From assembly GCF_014207655.1 (NCBI RefSeq), contig NZ_JACHHJ010000004.1, positions 124,001 through 188,000 of the forward strand: a DNA stretch of 64,000 bases, written 5' to 3'. Positions 16,908-25,570 of the stretch are shown here, piece after piece. Positions within the stretch are counted from its first letter, which is position 1. Each line of letters starts with the position of its first letter. The notes under the pieces are model-generated. The model saw only the letters and a program-made list of their open reading frames with translations, was not told where the DNA came from and ran no database searches. This stretch comes from Geomicrobium halophilum (lineage in GTDB: Bacteria; Bacillota; Bacilli; Bacillales; Marinococcaceae). Made by a program: the position numbers and the translations under genes.

Positions 16908-18305
16908 TTATTTCCGTAAAGATGTAGCTTGTTCGAAGGCATACGCTGCTTGCAGTACTTCAAAATCGCCTCCATGAGGACCAACGATTTGCAGCCCAAA
17001 AGGAAGCCCGTCATTTGTAAAACCACCGGGGACTGAAATAGCAGGATGTCCAGTGACAGAGATCATTGAACACGATCGCATCCAGCTAATATAGGAATCC
17101 ATCTTCACCCCATTTATCCTTGTTGGGTATTCAATCTCCACATCAAATGGCGAAACTTGACTAACTGGAAGAACAAGATAATCATATTGTTCAAAAAATT
17201 CATGCATACGGGAGAAGATCTCAGTTTGCAACCGAGCTGCTCGCCCGATATCCGTACCGGAAAGCTTACGCCCTAGTTCCACATTTTCTACAAACGTAGA
17301 TTTGATCCTGTCTTGATGTTCCTCAACGAATTCACCAGCGGCTGCTTCCATGTCATGCGCGCGCATAACATTAAAGACCTCATCCGCATCACGTATATCC
17401 GGAAAATTCTCTTCTACTACGAATCCGGCCTCATTAAGTATGGGAATTTGCTTTAAAAATGCCTCCCGGACCATTGGATCGACAGGTACTTGCCCCCCAA
17501 GGTCTGGAGAATAAGCAACACGAACGTCTTTAAATTCACGTTGAAGCGACCTAGCAAAAATGTGACCACCCTCTTTAATCGAGAGAGGATCCCGATTATC
17601 CGGCCCTGCAATAACTGACATCATATAGGCTGTATCTGCAACAGTACGTGCCATTGGCCCTTGGACACTTAGCCTTGTAAAAGCATTTTCTTTTGGATAG
17701 CTAGGAACACGCCCAGGTGTAGGACGCAGTCCTACTACATTGTTAAATGCTGCAGGGTTACGAAGAGATCCGCCCATGTCGCTGCCATCCGCAAGTGGAA
17801 CCATACTCATTGCCAACGCAGCACCAGCCCCTCCACTACTACCACCCGCAGAACGATCTAGGTTATAGGGATTTCGAGTTACTCCAAACACTTCATTGAA
17901 TGTATGAGATCCCGCGGCAAATTCAGGTACATTTGTCTTTCCAAGAGTTATAGCACCTGCATTTCGTAAACGCTCAACTAATAATTCATCCTTATCTGCC
18001 ACATTGTCCCTTAAAATCATAGATCCCTTTGTAGTAGGTAGGCCCGCCACATCGTGTGTATCTTTAAACGCCATAGGAACACCGTGTAGCGGTCCATCCC
18101 ACTCACCCTTCGCCAGACGCTGATCGGCTCCCCGCGCCTCCATTAACGCGCGCTCGGGACAAAAAGAAACAATCGCGTTAATACTAGGATTATACTTTTC
18201 AATCTGTGAAATAAATGCATGGGCAACTTCGACTGCAGAAATTTCCCTTTCCCTAATTTTAGCCGAAAGTAATGATAAAGAATCGTCGATGAATTCTGAA
18301 CCCAT
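16908..18305 (-). CDS. Amidase signature family enzyme
   Basis: A 465-residue amidase. The Ser-Ser-Lys triad is recognisable: lysine in AFKDTHDV near residue 81, and the serines in DRSAGGSSGGAGAALA near 155-165. GSDMGGSLRNPAAF follows near 178. The enzyme hydrolyses a carboxamide to acid and ammonia; the substrate is not readable. Malonamidase E2, which makes malonate from malonamate, belongs to this family, so its position beside the malonate operon suggests it may feed malonate into the pathway (inference). It is convergent with the mdc operon and divergent from the DUF5058 transporter. Confidence 0.8.
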   Translation of the reverse strand: MGSEFIDDSLSLLSAKIREREISAVEVAHAFISQIEKYNPSINAIVSFCPERALMEARGADQRLAKGEWDGPLHGVPMAFKDTHDVAGLPTTKGSMILRDNVADKDELLVERLRNAGAITLGKTNVPEFAAGSHTFNEVFGVTRNPYNLDRSAGGSSGGAGAALAMSMVPLADGSDMGGSLRNPAAFNNVVGLRPTPGRVPSYPKENAFTRLSVQGPMARTVADTAYMMSVIAGPDNRDPLSIKEGGHIFARSLQREFKDVRVAYSPDLGGQVPVDPMVREAFLKQIPILNEAGFVVEENFPDIRDADEVFNVMRAHDMEAAAGEFVEEHQDRIKSTFVENVELGRKLSGTDIGRAARLQTEIFSRMHEFFEQYDYLVLPVSQVSPFDVEIEYPTRINGVKMDSYISWMRSCSMISVTGHPAISVPGGFTNDGLPFGLQIVGPHGGDFEVLQAAYAFEQATSLRK

Positions 18306-18376
18306 AAAAACCTCCTACAGATTCCATAAAAAATATTTATTTACTTACCCTTAGAACAAGCATATCACATAGACCA

Positions 18377-18524
18377 TTTAAGAGGTTGTTCAAAATGTCC
18401 AGGAAAAATAACATTCGTATCTCTTCGTCGTCTTGCCTCTGTGCTCTTACGTAACGCTCCGGTACTCGAAGGACGTCTCCTCGACTTACTCAGCTCTTTT
18501 TGGCATTCTTGTTGAACACGAACT
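18377..18524. repeat. MITE-like intergenic repeat, copy B
   Basis: About 148 bases from TTTAAGAGGTTGTTCAAAA to GTTGAACACGAACT, ending in the imperfect inverted repeat TGTTCAAAA / TTGAACA. The interior holds the family core CTCTTCGTCGTCTTGCCTCTG and CTCGAAGGACGTCTC. It lies in the 324-base gap between the amidase and DUF5058 genes; the rest of that gap shows no clear feature. Confidence 0.7.
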
Positions 18525-18629
18525 ATAATATTTTATTTTTGCAGGAATTATGAAAGTTTTTGTCAAATTACTATGGTTAAGGAAATTGAGATATTTAATG
18601 AAAAACAACTGTAAAGGAGTTGTTCAGCA

Positions 18630-19337
18630 GTGAAAGAAGTGATGACAGTAGCAAATAGTATCCCCCTTTGGATTATCGCGTTTCTTGTTGTAGCCTTAGT
18701 TATTTTTCAAGCTGTGATCTTTTTGAGAATCACAACAAAAACCGCACCAAATGTAGGGATGAGTGCAAATGAAGTAAGAAGTGCCGTAAAAACTGGTGTT
18801 ATTAGTTCAATCGGTCCTTCGTTTGGAATCGCGATCGTTGTAGTAGCGTTAATTACTTTGATCGGCTCCCCCCTTACCTTGATGCGAATCGGCATTATAG
18901 GTTCAGCAGCAACAGAAACAGCAGCCGCAGGAATAGGTGCCCAATCATTTGGCGTTCAGTTAGGCGGCGATGATTTTACTACCCAGGCTTTAACAAACGT
19001 CGTTTGGACCATGTGTCTTGGTGGCACAGGTTGGTTAATCTTTACAGCACTTTTCACGAAATCCTTGGGAAATATTCAGAAAAGAGTAGCTAAGAAAAGT
19101 GCAAAAACGATGGCCACTGTATCTTTAGCTGCAATGCTAGGAGTTTTTGGCTTCCTGACTAGTGAAGAAATGATGCTGAGCGTAAATCATACAATCACCG
19201 CCATTGTAGCAGCGGGATCAATGGTCATTATTATGGGAATCGCGGAAAAAACAAAAACCCAGTGGCTTAAGGAATGGGCGTTAGGGTTCGCTTTAATCAT
19301 TGGGATGAGTACTGGCTATCTTTCAACATTGATTTAG
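18630..19337 (+). CDS. DUF5058 family membrane transporter subunit
   Basis: A 235-residue membrane protein with five or six hydrophobic segments and a conserved polar central region (MRIGIIGSAATETAAAG near residue 90, QLGGDDFTTQALTNVVW near 112). It matches the DUF5058 family as I recall it; the function is not established. The start is a GTG at 18630, ten bases after AGGAG. The next gene starts 12 bases later and is also a membrane protein, so the two probably form one transporter. The adjacent amidase suggests an amide or small-acid substrate (inference). Confidence 0.75.
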   Translation: MKEVMTVANSIPLWIIAFLVVALVIFQAVIFLRITTKTAPNVGMSANEVRSAVKTGVISSIGPSFGIAIVVVALITLIGSPLTLMRIGIIGSAATETAAAGIGAQSFGVQLGGDDFTTQALTNVVWTMCLGGTGWLIFTALFTKSLGNIQKRVAKKSAKTMATVSLAAMLGVFGFLTSEEMMLSVNHTITAIVAAGSMVIIMGIAEKTKTQWLKEWALGFALIIGMSTGYLSTLI

Positions 19338-19348
19338 GGGGATTTCAA

Positions 19349-20011
19349 ATGGATACCTTTCATCATCAAGCACACTTCTGGGGACGTTTAACACTGATTG
19401 GGATGATTATTGCCACACTCATGGCACCTTTCTATTTATCGTTTGTTTTAGGTGCTCATCCTGGTTGGGAAACCATTATTGCTGGACTCATAGGCTATGC
19501 GGCCTTTATCGGAGTGATGTGGGTGCTAGAACCCATCACTTATTATCCGACGCTTGGGATCGCAGGTACGTACATGGCATTTATGCAGGGGAATGTCGCC
19601 AATTTATGTCTTCCATGTTCGGCTTCAGCTCAAAGCGCCGTTAATGCGGAAACCGGTTCCCGCAAAGCAGAAATCGCAGGCACAATTGGAATAGCAGTCG
19701 CTTGCCTGGTTAATATATCTGCTATTGTTGTCGTTATTCTAAGCGGCGCATATATCGTATCTATTTTGCCTCCTGCTGTTGAAGCAGCTTTTAACTTTGT
19801 TCTCCCAGCTATCTTTGGTGCGATTCTCGGTCAATTTGCTTATAAAACCCCTTTATATGGAGGGATTGCTCTCGCTATTGGCATAATAGTATTATTTTCG
19901 CCAATTCCAGATACTGTTAAAATTGTATTCGCTGTCATCCTTACCGTTTCTGTTATCGTACTGCTCGAAAGACGAAAGGACAAAAGGCAAGAAGAAAAAA
20001 GCACTACTTAA
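19349..20011 (+). CDS. Membrane partner of the DUF5058 transporter
   Basis: A 220-residue membrane protein with about six hydrophobic segments and a charged C-terminal tail (LLERRKDKRQEEKSTT). A conserved polar loop, GNVANLCLPCSASAQSAVNAE, near residue 87 could form a substrate or ion site. I do not recognise a named family. ATG 19349 is used because AGGGGGA lies directly upstream; the open frame extends further into the preceding gene but that extension overlaps it. The two-gene order and tight spacing support a two-component permease. Confidence 0.7.
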   Translation: MDTFHHQAHFWGRLTLIGMIIATLMAPFYLSFVLGAHPGWETIIAGLIGYAAFIGVMWVLEPITYYPTLGIAGTYMAFMQGNVANLCLPCSASAQSAVNAETGSRKAEIAGTIGIAVACLVNISAIVVVILSGAYIVSILPPAVEAAFNFVLPAIFGAILGQFAYKTPLYGGIALAIGIIVLFSPIPDTVKIVFAVILTVSVIVLLERRKDKRQEEKSTT

Positions 20012-20029
20012 CCAATAGTGGGTGCTTTT
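19997..20029 (+). terminator. Terminator of the DUF5058 pair
   Basis: AAAAGCAC and GTGCTTTT form a stem that begins inside the last codons of the preceding gene and ends in a T-run. Confidence 0.6.
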
Positions 20030-20122
20030 CAAAGGATACCCCTTGAAGAGCATTTATGGAACCTCAACCACTGATAAAGAACATTCACCATACTTTTCTA
20101 GGTTCCCTTATTTGCCCTGCTT

Positions 20123-20758
20123 TTATTCGTTCCATGGATCTTCGACAAGCCTTGGACCATCTGCCGTTTTGAGCAATACGCCTTCACCTCTTGCCCACTC
20201 CCTTAAAGAGAAGGCGCCTTGGGAGATCATCACCTGTGCATCGACATACATTGGAAAGGAGTCTAACTGCTGAACAAGTATCCGTGCCTCATTTACTCCC
20301 AAGGTCTTGTGTGGGGTAATAACAATATCAAAATCGCTCCGGCGTGTCATCACTTCTTCCCCTGAAACCATTTCATAACCTGCACTACCCGCAGGCCCCC
20401 ATTCCATATCGTCATTAAACAATAATCCCAACTCTCTGAGTATCTTTTTCGCCTGAGGGAGATGCAAGGATTTGGATCCGAATTCCAGAACATCATTCGG
20501 CTGATAGCAGGCTTTTACACTATTGGGTGAAATGTAAGCAGCGAAACGCTGCGATCGATAGAAACCTCGCACCCCCACCGGAATATTCTCTTTAAATGTT
20601 TTCGCCCGTCTAACAACGACAATAGGTGCAACCGCTAATGAATCTTTCACCCATTGAGGGATATATTCATTTTCACTTGTTTGTAGATCCTTCCAACTAG
20701 AGATTATTAACAAATTGTTGGGTTCTTTTATCATTAGTACCTCTCTACTAGTCAACAT
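20123..20758 (-). CDS. mdcG: Malonate decarboxylase holo-ACP synthase MdcG
   Basis: A protein of about 211 residues matching the phosphoribosyl-dephospho-CoA transferase MdcG. The nucleotidyltransferase core reads GPAGSAGYEMVSGEEVM then RRSDFDIVI near residues 123-148, with paired aspartates for metal binding. VVVRRAKTFKENIPVGVRG near residue 47 is also typical. It attaches the prosthetic arm to the MdcC serine. The start is ambiguous: ATG 20758 has AGGA nine bases upstream, while ATG 20734 follows GAGAGGT and gives an N-terminus like other MdcG proteins. It is on the opposite strand and about 4 kb from the main operon. Confidence 0.85.
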   Translation of the reverse strand: MLTSREVLMIKEPNNLLIISSWKDLQTSENEYIPQWVKDSLAVAPIVVVRRAKTFKENIPVGVRGFYRSQRFAAYISPNSVKACYQPNDVLEFGSKSLHLPQAKKILRELGLLFNDDMEWGPAGSAGYEMVSGEEVMTRRSDFDIVITPHKTLGVNEARILVQQLDSFPMYVDAQVMISQGAFSLREWARGEGVLLKTADGPRLVEDPWNE

Positions 20759-20830
20759 AAAAACTATTCCTGTTCCAAATAATACGAATCCACTTTTTCA
20801 TTTTCAAAGAGAGTTGCTCTGTATTCGTTT

Positions 20831-22225
20831 TCACCTACGCATCAACTGCGTTACACTCTCCACATGCGCCGTCTGCGGGAACATATCGACGGGCTGCACT
20901 TCTTTTACTTCATAGCCGCCTTCAGAGAGAATGCGAAGATCACGGGCAAGGGTAGCCGGGTTGCAAGAGACATAAACGATGCGCTCGGGCTTCATCTCAA
21001 TCATCGTTTGCAGCAGCTTTTCATCGCAGCCTTTACGTGGTGGATCAACGACGATAACGTCAGCTTGAACTTCGGCAAAGGCTCTCCACCAAGGTACGAC
21101 TTCTTCTGCTTTGCCTACGGAAAACTCTACATTTGATATACGATTGAGTTTCGCGTTCTTGCGCGCATCACGAATCGCTTCCCCTGATACTTCAACACCA
21201 TAGACCTTCTTTGCTTTTTCAGCTAAAAAAAGTGAAATTGAACCAATGCCGCAATAAGCATCAATCACCGTTTCCTGGCCGCGTAAATCAGCGTATTCGA
21301 GGGCCTTTTCATAAAGAGCTTCCGTTTGTACAGGGTTCACTTGAAAAAATGAAAGCGGAGAAAGGGCGAAACGTAGTTTTCCAACTTGTTCCTCAATGTA
21401 TGATTCTCCCCAGAGGATTTCTGTACGTTTTCCGAAAATGACATTCGTTTTTTTATCATTCATGTTTTGGACAATGGAGTGAATGCCTGAGACTTCCCGG
21501 CGGATATCCTCTACAATTGCATCCCTTTTCGGTAATGTCTCACCATTTGTAACGAGCATAACCATGGTTTCACCGCTCAGCCGCCCGTTACGAGCTACGA
21601 TGTGGCGGATAACTCCTTTTCCGCTTTCTTCATCATAAGGTTGAATGTTGTATCGTTTTAATATGGTTTTGACGACCTGAATGGCTGCATCGTTCTGATC
21701 ACCTTGAATTAGACAATGATCCATGTCAACGATGTGATGCGATTGTTTTGCATAAAATCCGGCAATGAGTTCCCCGTTTCGCTCGGCCACAGGTACTTGT
21801 GCTTTATTGCGATACGCCCACGGTTCCTCCATCCCCATCGTTTTATGAACAGGAATGTCATCGCGTCCCATGTACTTGTGGAGAGCATTGACCACTTGCT
21901 CGCGTTTCAATGAAAGCTGAGCTTTTTGATCCATATGTTGAAGCTGACAGCCGCCACACCAGTGATAAATCGGACAAGGCGGGTCGACACGTTGATCACT
22001 CGTCGTATGGCGCTTCATTAAGCGCCCAAATCCAAAACTTTTCCCTACTTTTACAACTTTAATCTCTGCTTCTTCCCCCGGAAGGCTGTCCGGGACGAAT
22101 ATCGGATAGCCGTCAACCTTAGCCACTCCAGCTCCTTCATGAGTGAGATCTTCAAAGGTGACGTTGAGGAACTCATTTTTTTGTACCGGTATATTCTTGT
22201 TTATACGTTTATTAGACATAGACAC
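20831..22225 (-). CDS. rlmCD: 23S rRNA (uracil-5-)-methyltransferase RlmCD
   Basis: A 464-residue TrmA/RumA-type RNA m5U methyltransferase. An N-terminal TRAM domain (about 17-75) binds RNA. The iron-sulfur cysteines lie in CPIYHWCGGCQLQH near residue 84. The SAM site is DAYCGIGSISLFLAEKA near residue 323, and the catalytic cysteine is in VYVSCNPATLARD near residue 418. In B. subtilis the homologue YefA (RlmCD) modifies U747 and U1939 of 23S rRNA and is encoded near dgkB and gatB, as here. The start has two possible ATGs two codons apart. Confidence 0.9.
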   Translation of the reverse strand: MSMSNKRINKNIPVQKNEFLNVTFEDLTHEGAGVAKVDGYPIFVPDSLPGEEAEIKVVKVGKSFGFGRLMKRHTTSDQRVDPPCPIYHWCGGCQLQHMDQKAQLSLKREQVVNALHKYMGRDDIPVHKTMGMEEPWAYRNKAQVPVAERNGELIAGFYAKQSHHIVDMDHCLIQGDQNDAAIQVVKTILKRYNIQPYDEESGKGVIRHIVARNGRLSGETMVMLVTNGETLPKRDAIVEDIRREVSGIHSIVQNMNDKKTNVIFGKRTEILWGESYIEEQVGKLRFALSPLSFFQVNPVQTEALYEKALEYADLRGQETVIDAYCGIGSISLFLAEKAKKVYGVEVSGEAIRDARKNAKLNRISNVEFSVGKAEEVVPWWRAFAEVQADVIVVDPPRKGCDEKLLQTMIEMKPERIVYVSCNPATLARDLRILSEGGYEVKEVQPVDMFPQTAHVESVTQLMRR

Positions 22226-22331
22226 GTTCCTTTTCGTGGTTCTTATCTACACAATTGTTGTTGCGGCAAGGACTGGAAACTGAAAGCGCTTGCCGGTAAA
22301 ATGCCCGGAAGTATCACTAGGCCCACGCATT

Positions 22332-22556
22332 TCGACGAATGACCGTCGGGATTCGGCGCACCGGGCGATTTATTCGGCACGGGCGCTTTTCAGCCATCGG
22401 ACGCAGGCACAGGATTATAGCGCACCAGCAAGGATTTCAGCGCTTCATCCGCGGAATACGGCGGAACACGGAATAATTCGGCGCTTCATCCCGAGAGAAT
22501 TCAGCGTACCAGTTCTTTATTCGGCGCACAAGCAAATCATTTAGCGCACCTCTCCA
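22332..22556. repeat. Array of degenerate TTCGGCGCACC-type repeats
   Basis: The 334-base gap between rlmCD and glxK holds roughly ten spaced variants of one motif, including ATTCGGCGCACCGG, TTATTCGGCACGGG, TATAGCGCACCAGCAAGG, TTTCAGCGCTTCATCC, AATTCGGCGCTTCATCC, AATTCAGCGTACCAG, TTATTCGGCGCACAAG and TTTAGCGCACC. Spacing is about 20-25 bases. There are no identical repeats with unique spacers, so it is not a CRISPR array. Related clusters occur at 0.7 and 53.0 kb. Confidence 0.65.
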
Positions 22557-22559
22557 TTT

Positions 22560-23705
22560 TTACGGCCGCGCTTCGTCGTGCCACATGACCTTGGCAATGT
22601 TTCGTGCTACCTGTGTTAAGTAAGCGGCCCCGTTCTCCATAGCGTCCTTCACATCTATCGCACCGGGAACCAGGGTGAAAGCTGCATCAATACCGTGTTC
22701 ATGTACACGCTCGTACTCATCGCCCAATTGTCCGCAAATAGCAATCACGAACGTGTCATTTTCTTTTGCTGCTTTTGCCACGCCGACCGGAGTTTTGCCG
22801 TACACCGACTGCCCGTCGATTTTTCCCTCACCGGTAATGACAACATCCGCTCCCTGGGCACGCCTGCGAAAATCAGTTTCTTCCAGAACAAGGTCGATCC
22901 CAGGCTTTAGTTCAGCATCTAAATAAGCGAGCAATCCTGCTCCTAGACCGCCTGCAGCCCCTGCACCGGCTGTATCTTTTACATCTTTGCCCGTTGCCTC
23001 TACCGATAATTCGTGAAAATGAGCCAGAGCGTCATCCAGCCGTTTGACCATTGACTCATCGGCCCCTTTTTGCGGACCGTAAATCGCGGTAGCCCCACGC
23101 TCTCCGAGCAAAGGATTTGTTACATCACAAGCAACCACAATTTCCGTCATCTTCAGGCGAGGATCCAAGTCTACAACATTAATAGCAGAAAGTGCTTCCA
23201 GTCCAAGCCCTCCTCTTGCTATCGCTTCTCCTTGGTCATTTAACAAACGAGCACCAAGCGCTTCGATCATTCCCGCTCCTCCATCATTCGTGGCGCTTCC
23301 CCCAATACCGAGAATGATTTTTTGAGCGCCTTGATCCAGAGCTGCTTTTATCATCTCTCCTGTTCCATACGTTGACGCCTCTCCAACCTTGCGGGCATCT
23401 TCAGATACATGATCAAGCCCCGAAGCCTGTGCCATATCCATAATTGCTATTTGTCCATCTGCTGATAGAGCGTAGGTGGCCTCTACTGGGTGGGCATTCG
23501 GACCTTCGACGCGGACGGTCTGCTGCTTCCCATCGAAGTTCGCTGTCAACGCTTCCATCGTTCCTTCACCGCCATCACCCATTGGAATTAAATCATATTT
23601 ATGTTCTTTTCCTACCTCTAGAAAGCCTTCTCGTATAGCTTCTGCTGCTTCTTTCGCGCTCATACTTTCTTTAAAGGAATCCGGTGCGATTATGATTTTC
23701 GACAT
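22560..23705 (-). CDS. glxK: Glycerate kinase
   Basis: A 381-residue glycerate kinase of the GarK/GlxK family, with the N-terminal signature IIAPDSFKESMSAKEAAEAI (residue 5 on), PMGDGGEGTMEAL near 41, ILGIGGSATNDGGAGMIEALG near 130 and TGEGKIDGQSVYGKTPVGVA near 291. It phosphorylates D-glycerate, to 2- or 3-phosphoglycerate depending on subclass, and acts in the cytoplasm. It lies downstream of a small membrane-protein gene, three bases away. It could link to glycolate-type metabolism through the GlcD-like oxidase at 3.3 kb (inference). Confidence 0.92.
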   Translation of the reverse strand: MSKIIIAPDSFKESMSAKEAAEAIREGFLEVGKEHKYDLIPMGDGGEGTMEALTANFDGKQQTVRVEGPNAHPVEATYALSADGQIAIMDMAQASGLDHVSEDARKVGEASTYGTGEMIKAALDQGAQKIILGIGGSATNDGGAGMIEALGARLLNDQGEAIARGGLGLEALSAINVVDLDPRLKMTEIVVACDVTNPLLGERGATAIYGPQKGADESMVKRLDDALAHFHELSVEATGKDVKDTAGAGAAGGLGAGLLAYLDAELKPGIDLVLEETDFRRRAQGADVVITGEGKIDGQSVYGKTPVGVAKAAKENDTFVIAICGQLGDEYERVHEHGIDAAFTLVPGAIDVKDAMENGAAYLTQVARNIAKVMWHDEARP

Positions 23706-23708
23706 ATT

Positions 23709-23921
23709 TTACCCCTCCCAAGTTGGAAACCACCCTAGACTCCACAATATCAAGGCAATACCAAGGATGATCGCGATCTGCACAAATGTATGGAGTAATA
23801 TTTTTTTATATGGCATTCCTGATTTTAGAAAATAAACATGTGCCGCGATGTTTAACGTTGCTAACAAAAGAAAAAGCAACGACAAAAGAACCAACACGAC
23901 TACAATGGTATATATAATCAT
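23709..23921 (-). CDS. Small hypothetical membrane protein
   Basis: About 70 residues with two strongly hydrophobic segments separated by a short basic loop (KSGMPYKK) and ending SLGWFPTWEG. I do not recognise the family. The start is uncertain: ATG 23921 follows GGAGG at a long 12-base spacing, while upstream in-frame ATGs at 23960 and 23987 lack a binding site. It ends three bases before glxK, so the two are probably co-transcribed. Confidence 0.5.
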   Translation of the reverse strand: MIIYTIVVVLVLLSLLFLLLATLNIAAHVYFLKSGMPYKKILLHTFVQIAIILGIALILWSLGWFPTWEG

Positions 23922-24055
23922 TAAAATTAAAAACCTCCGAACGTAATCGCCTAAGCTCATTATAGTGAGAAAATTCGATCTCAGCAAGCAACAGGATTAG
24001 AAATATAAGAACAGGGCAGGATAGTGAAATACAAAGGTGAAAGGAGGATAACAAC

Positions 24056-24505
24056 GTGAATTATACCTGGCCATTAATTATTAAATTTATTATGATGACT
24101 GTCGTATTATGGATCGTATTAGGCCTATTTGGTGCATCATTTGTCAATATTTTGCTCATCAGTATCTTACTGACACTCGTGTCGTATATGCTTGGTGACT
24201 TATTCATATTACCTAATTACGGAAATCTTTGGGCAACGGTTGCGGATTTTGGCCTAGCATTCATCGGTGTGTGGGCATTGGGATCCTTTTTTGATCAAAT
24301 CGGCTTTTGGGCTGCGTTCATTTCAGCCATTGTTATCGCGATCGGTGAAGCGTTCTTCCACTGGTTTATGAATCAGCAAGTATTAGAGGACGAAGAGCCC
24401 ATCAGGAACGATATGTCAGAAAGAAATCTGCAGACAGAATTTGGTTCAGACATGGATGTTAAATCCGATGCTGAAAAAGCAAACAAAAACAAAAATCAAG
24501 AATAA
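24056..24505 (+). CDS. DUF2512 (YndM-like) membrane protein, copy 1
   Basis: A 149-residue protein with four hydrophobic segments (about 8-30, 32-54, 60-82, 88-108) and a hydrophilic tail ending SERNLQTEFGSDMDVKSDAEKA. This matches the DUF2512/YndM family found in spore-formers, of unknown function. The start is a GTG at 24056, eight bases after GGAGG. A paralogue with the same tail follows after a terminator. Confidence 0.75.
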   Translation: MNYTWPLIIKFIMMTVVLWIVLGLFGASFVNILLISILLTLVSYMLGDLFILPNYGNLWATVADFGLAFIGVWALGSFFDQIGFWAAFISAIVIAIGEAFFHWFMNQQVLEDEEPIRNDMSERNLQTEFGSDMDVKSDAEKANKNKNQE

Positions 24506-24531
24506 AAATGCCTCCCATATTTTGAACGATG

Positions 24532-24566
24532 ACCTGAATCCTTGAAAGCTGGATTCGGGTTTTTTG
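24532..24566 (+). terminator. Terminator between the two DUF2512 genes
   Basis: ACCTGAATCC and GGATTCGGGT form a 10-bp stem (one G-U pair) with a nine-base loop and a T-run. The second paralogue therefore probably has its own promoter or depends on readthrough. Confidence 0.8.
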
Positions 24567-24621
24567 ACATTGGAATGATCCAAATAAAACGGGACAAGAT
24601 AATGAAAGGAGGTGCAATATT

Positions 24622-25062
24622 ATCAAGTATTTTGTGGCTTTAATAATTAAGTTGATTATGACAACCGCAGTTTTATGGATCGTTATGGGTGGGATTTTTG
24701 GGATCCCCCTTACAGAAATTTTGCTGATCAGTGTCTTATTAACGGGTGTGTCATTTATTGTTGGTGATTTATGGATCTACCCAAAAGCAGGAAATTTAGC
24801 GGCTACCATTTCAGATTTCTGTCTTATATTGATCGGGATTTGGGTGTTAGGCGGGTTATTTACCCAATTGGATTTTGGAGAAGCTGCGATGACCTCAGCT
24901 GTCATCCTTGCGGTAGGAGAGTGGTTTTTCCACCGGTACATGGACACACAAGTATTCGAGGAGCAAGCCTCTGAAAATCCCCCAGAGAGAAACTTACAGA
25001 CCGAATTTGGCTCAGATATGGACGTTAAATCTGACGCTAAAAAAGCAAAAAAGAAGAAATAA
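24622..25062 (+). CDS. DUF2512 (YndM-like) membrane protein, copy 2, likely non-ATG start
   Basis: A paralogue of the preceding gene, with the same four hydrophobic segments and the shared tail ERNLQTEFGSDMDVKSDA. No ATG, GTG or TTG lies at the right distance from the strong AAAGGAGGTG at 24605-24614. The first GTG in frame, 24634, is 21 bases from GGAGG. Aligning with copy 1 (GTG-Asn-Tyr-x-x-x-Leu-Ile-Ile-Lys) puts the start at ATC 24622 or ATT 24619. A rare ATT/ATC start is therefore the best reading; automated annotation would choose GTG 24634. Confidence 0.65.
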   Translation: MKYFVALIIKLIMTTAVLWIVMGGIFGIPLTEILLISVLLTGVSFIVGDLWIYPKAGNLAATISDFCLILIGIWVLGGLFTQLDFGEAAMTSAVILAVGEWFFHRYMDTQVFEEQASENPPERNLQTEFGSDMDVKSDAKKAKKKK

Positions 25063-25081
25063 CCGATCACATATTAGAAAA

Positions 25082-25103
25082 CTTGGCTTTTCGCCAAGCT
25101 TTT
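25082..25103 (+). terminator. Terminator after the second DUF2512 gene
   Basis: CTTGGC and GCCAAG form a short stem with a TTTTC loop, followed by CTTTT. Confidence 0.6.
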
Positions 25104-25160
25104 ATGACGAATGCCTTAGTTGCACTTATGCAGATAAGAAAGTTAATTTAGACTTTCTTA

Positions 25161-25197
25161 CCTACTAAAAAGAGACCTCGTATTGAAAAGGTCTCTT
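25161..25197 (-). terminator. Terminator of the minus-strand gene at 25.2-25.5 kb
   Basis: AAGAGACCT and AGGTCTCTT form a 9-bp stem; on the minus strand it is followed by a T-run (TTTTTAG). Confidence 0.75.
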
Positions 25198-25207
25198 CAT
25201 GAATGGT

Positions 25208-25513
25208 TTAACTTCGCCGGCTCGTATTTGGAGCATCTTTAAACGGATCCTCCCGATCTTCATATTTCTCATCATGGGGAAGGTGAGCTCCTGGAGACTT
25301 TCGCGGCCGATCTTGATGCAGGTTTCGATCTTCGTAGGCAAAATGGCTAATAAACTGTTGTCCAGGTTCCCACGGTGTATCTTTATTCTCAACCGGATCA
25401 GTTTCACCACCGGGAGACCCATACGTCCCCTCCGGGTATTCTTCAGCAGTTAAAAATCTTCTTTGATCTTCCACGTTCGCAAAATCCGTATATTCTTCGT
25501 CTTTATCTCTCAC
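25208..25513 (-). CDS. Hypothetical small acidic hydrophilic protein
   Basis: About 101 residues, rich in Asp, Glu, Pro, Arg and His, without membrane segments (for example GSPGGETDPVENKDTPWEPG near residue 35). I do not recognise a characterised family. GTG 25513 is chosen because GGAGG lies seven bases upstream; the longer open frame begins inside the neighbouring repeat element and is not credible. Composition resembles small stress or sporulation proteins, but no function can be assigned. A terminator follows. Confidence 0.6.
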   Translation of the reverse strand: MRDKDEEYTDFANVEDQRRFLTAEEYPEGTYGSPGGETDPVENKDTPWEPGQQFISHFAYEDRNLHQDRPRKSPGAHLPHDEKYEDREDPFKDAPNTSRRS

Positions 25514-25570
25514 TTCATCACCTCCGTATCTTATGGGCTTAGCATAGCCATAATAAAGGAAATTATCATT

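Noticed and set aside
22332-22556. Possible CRISPR array
   Set aside because: Repeat units are short, degenerate and unevenly spaced, with no unique spacers of constant length and no cas genes.
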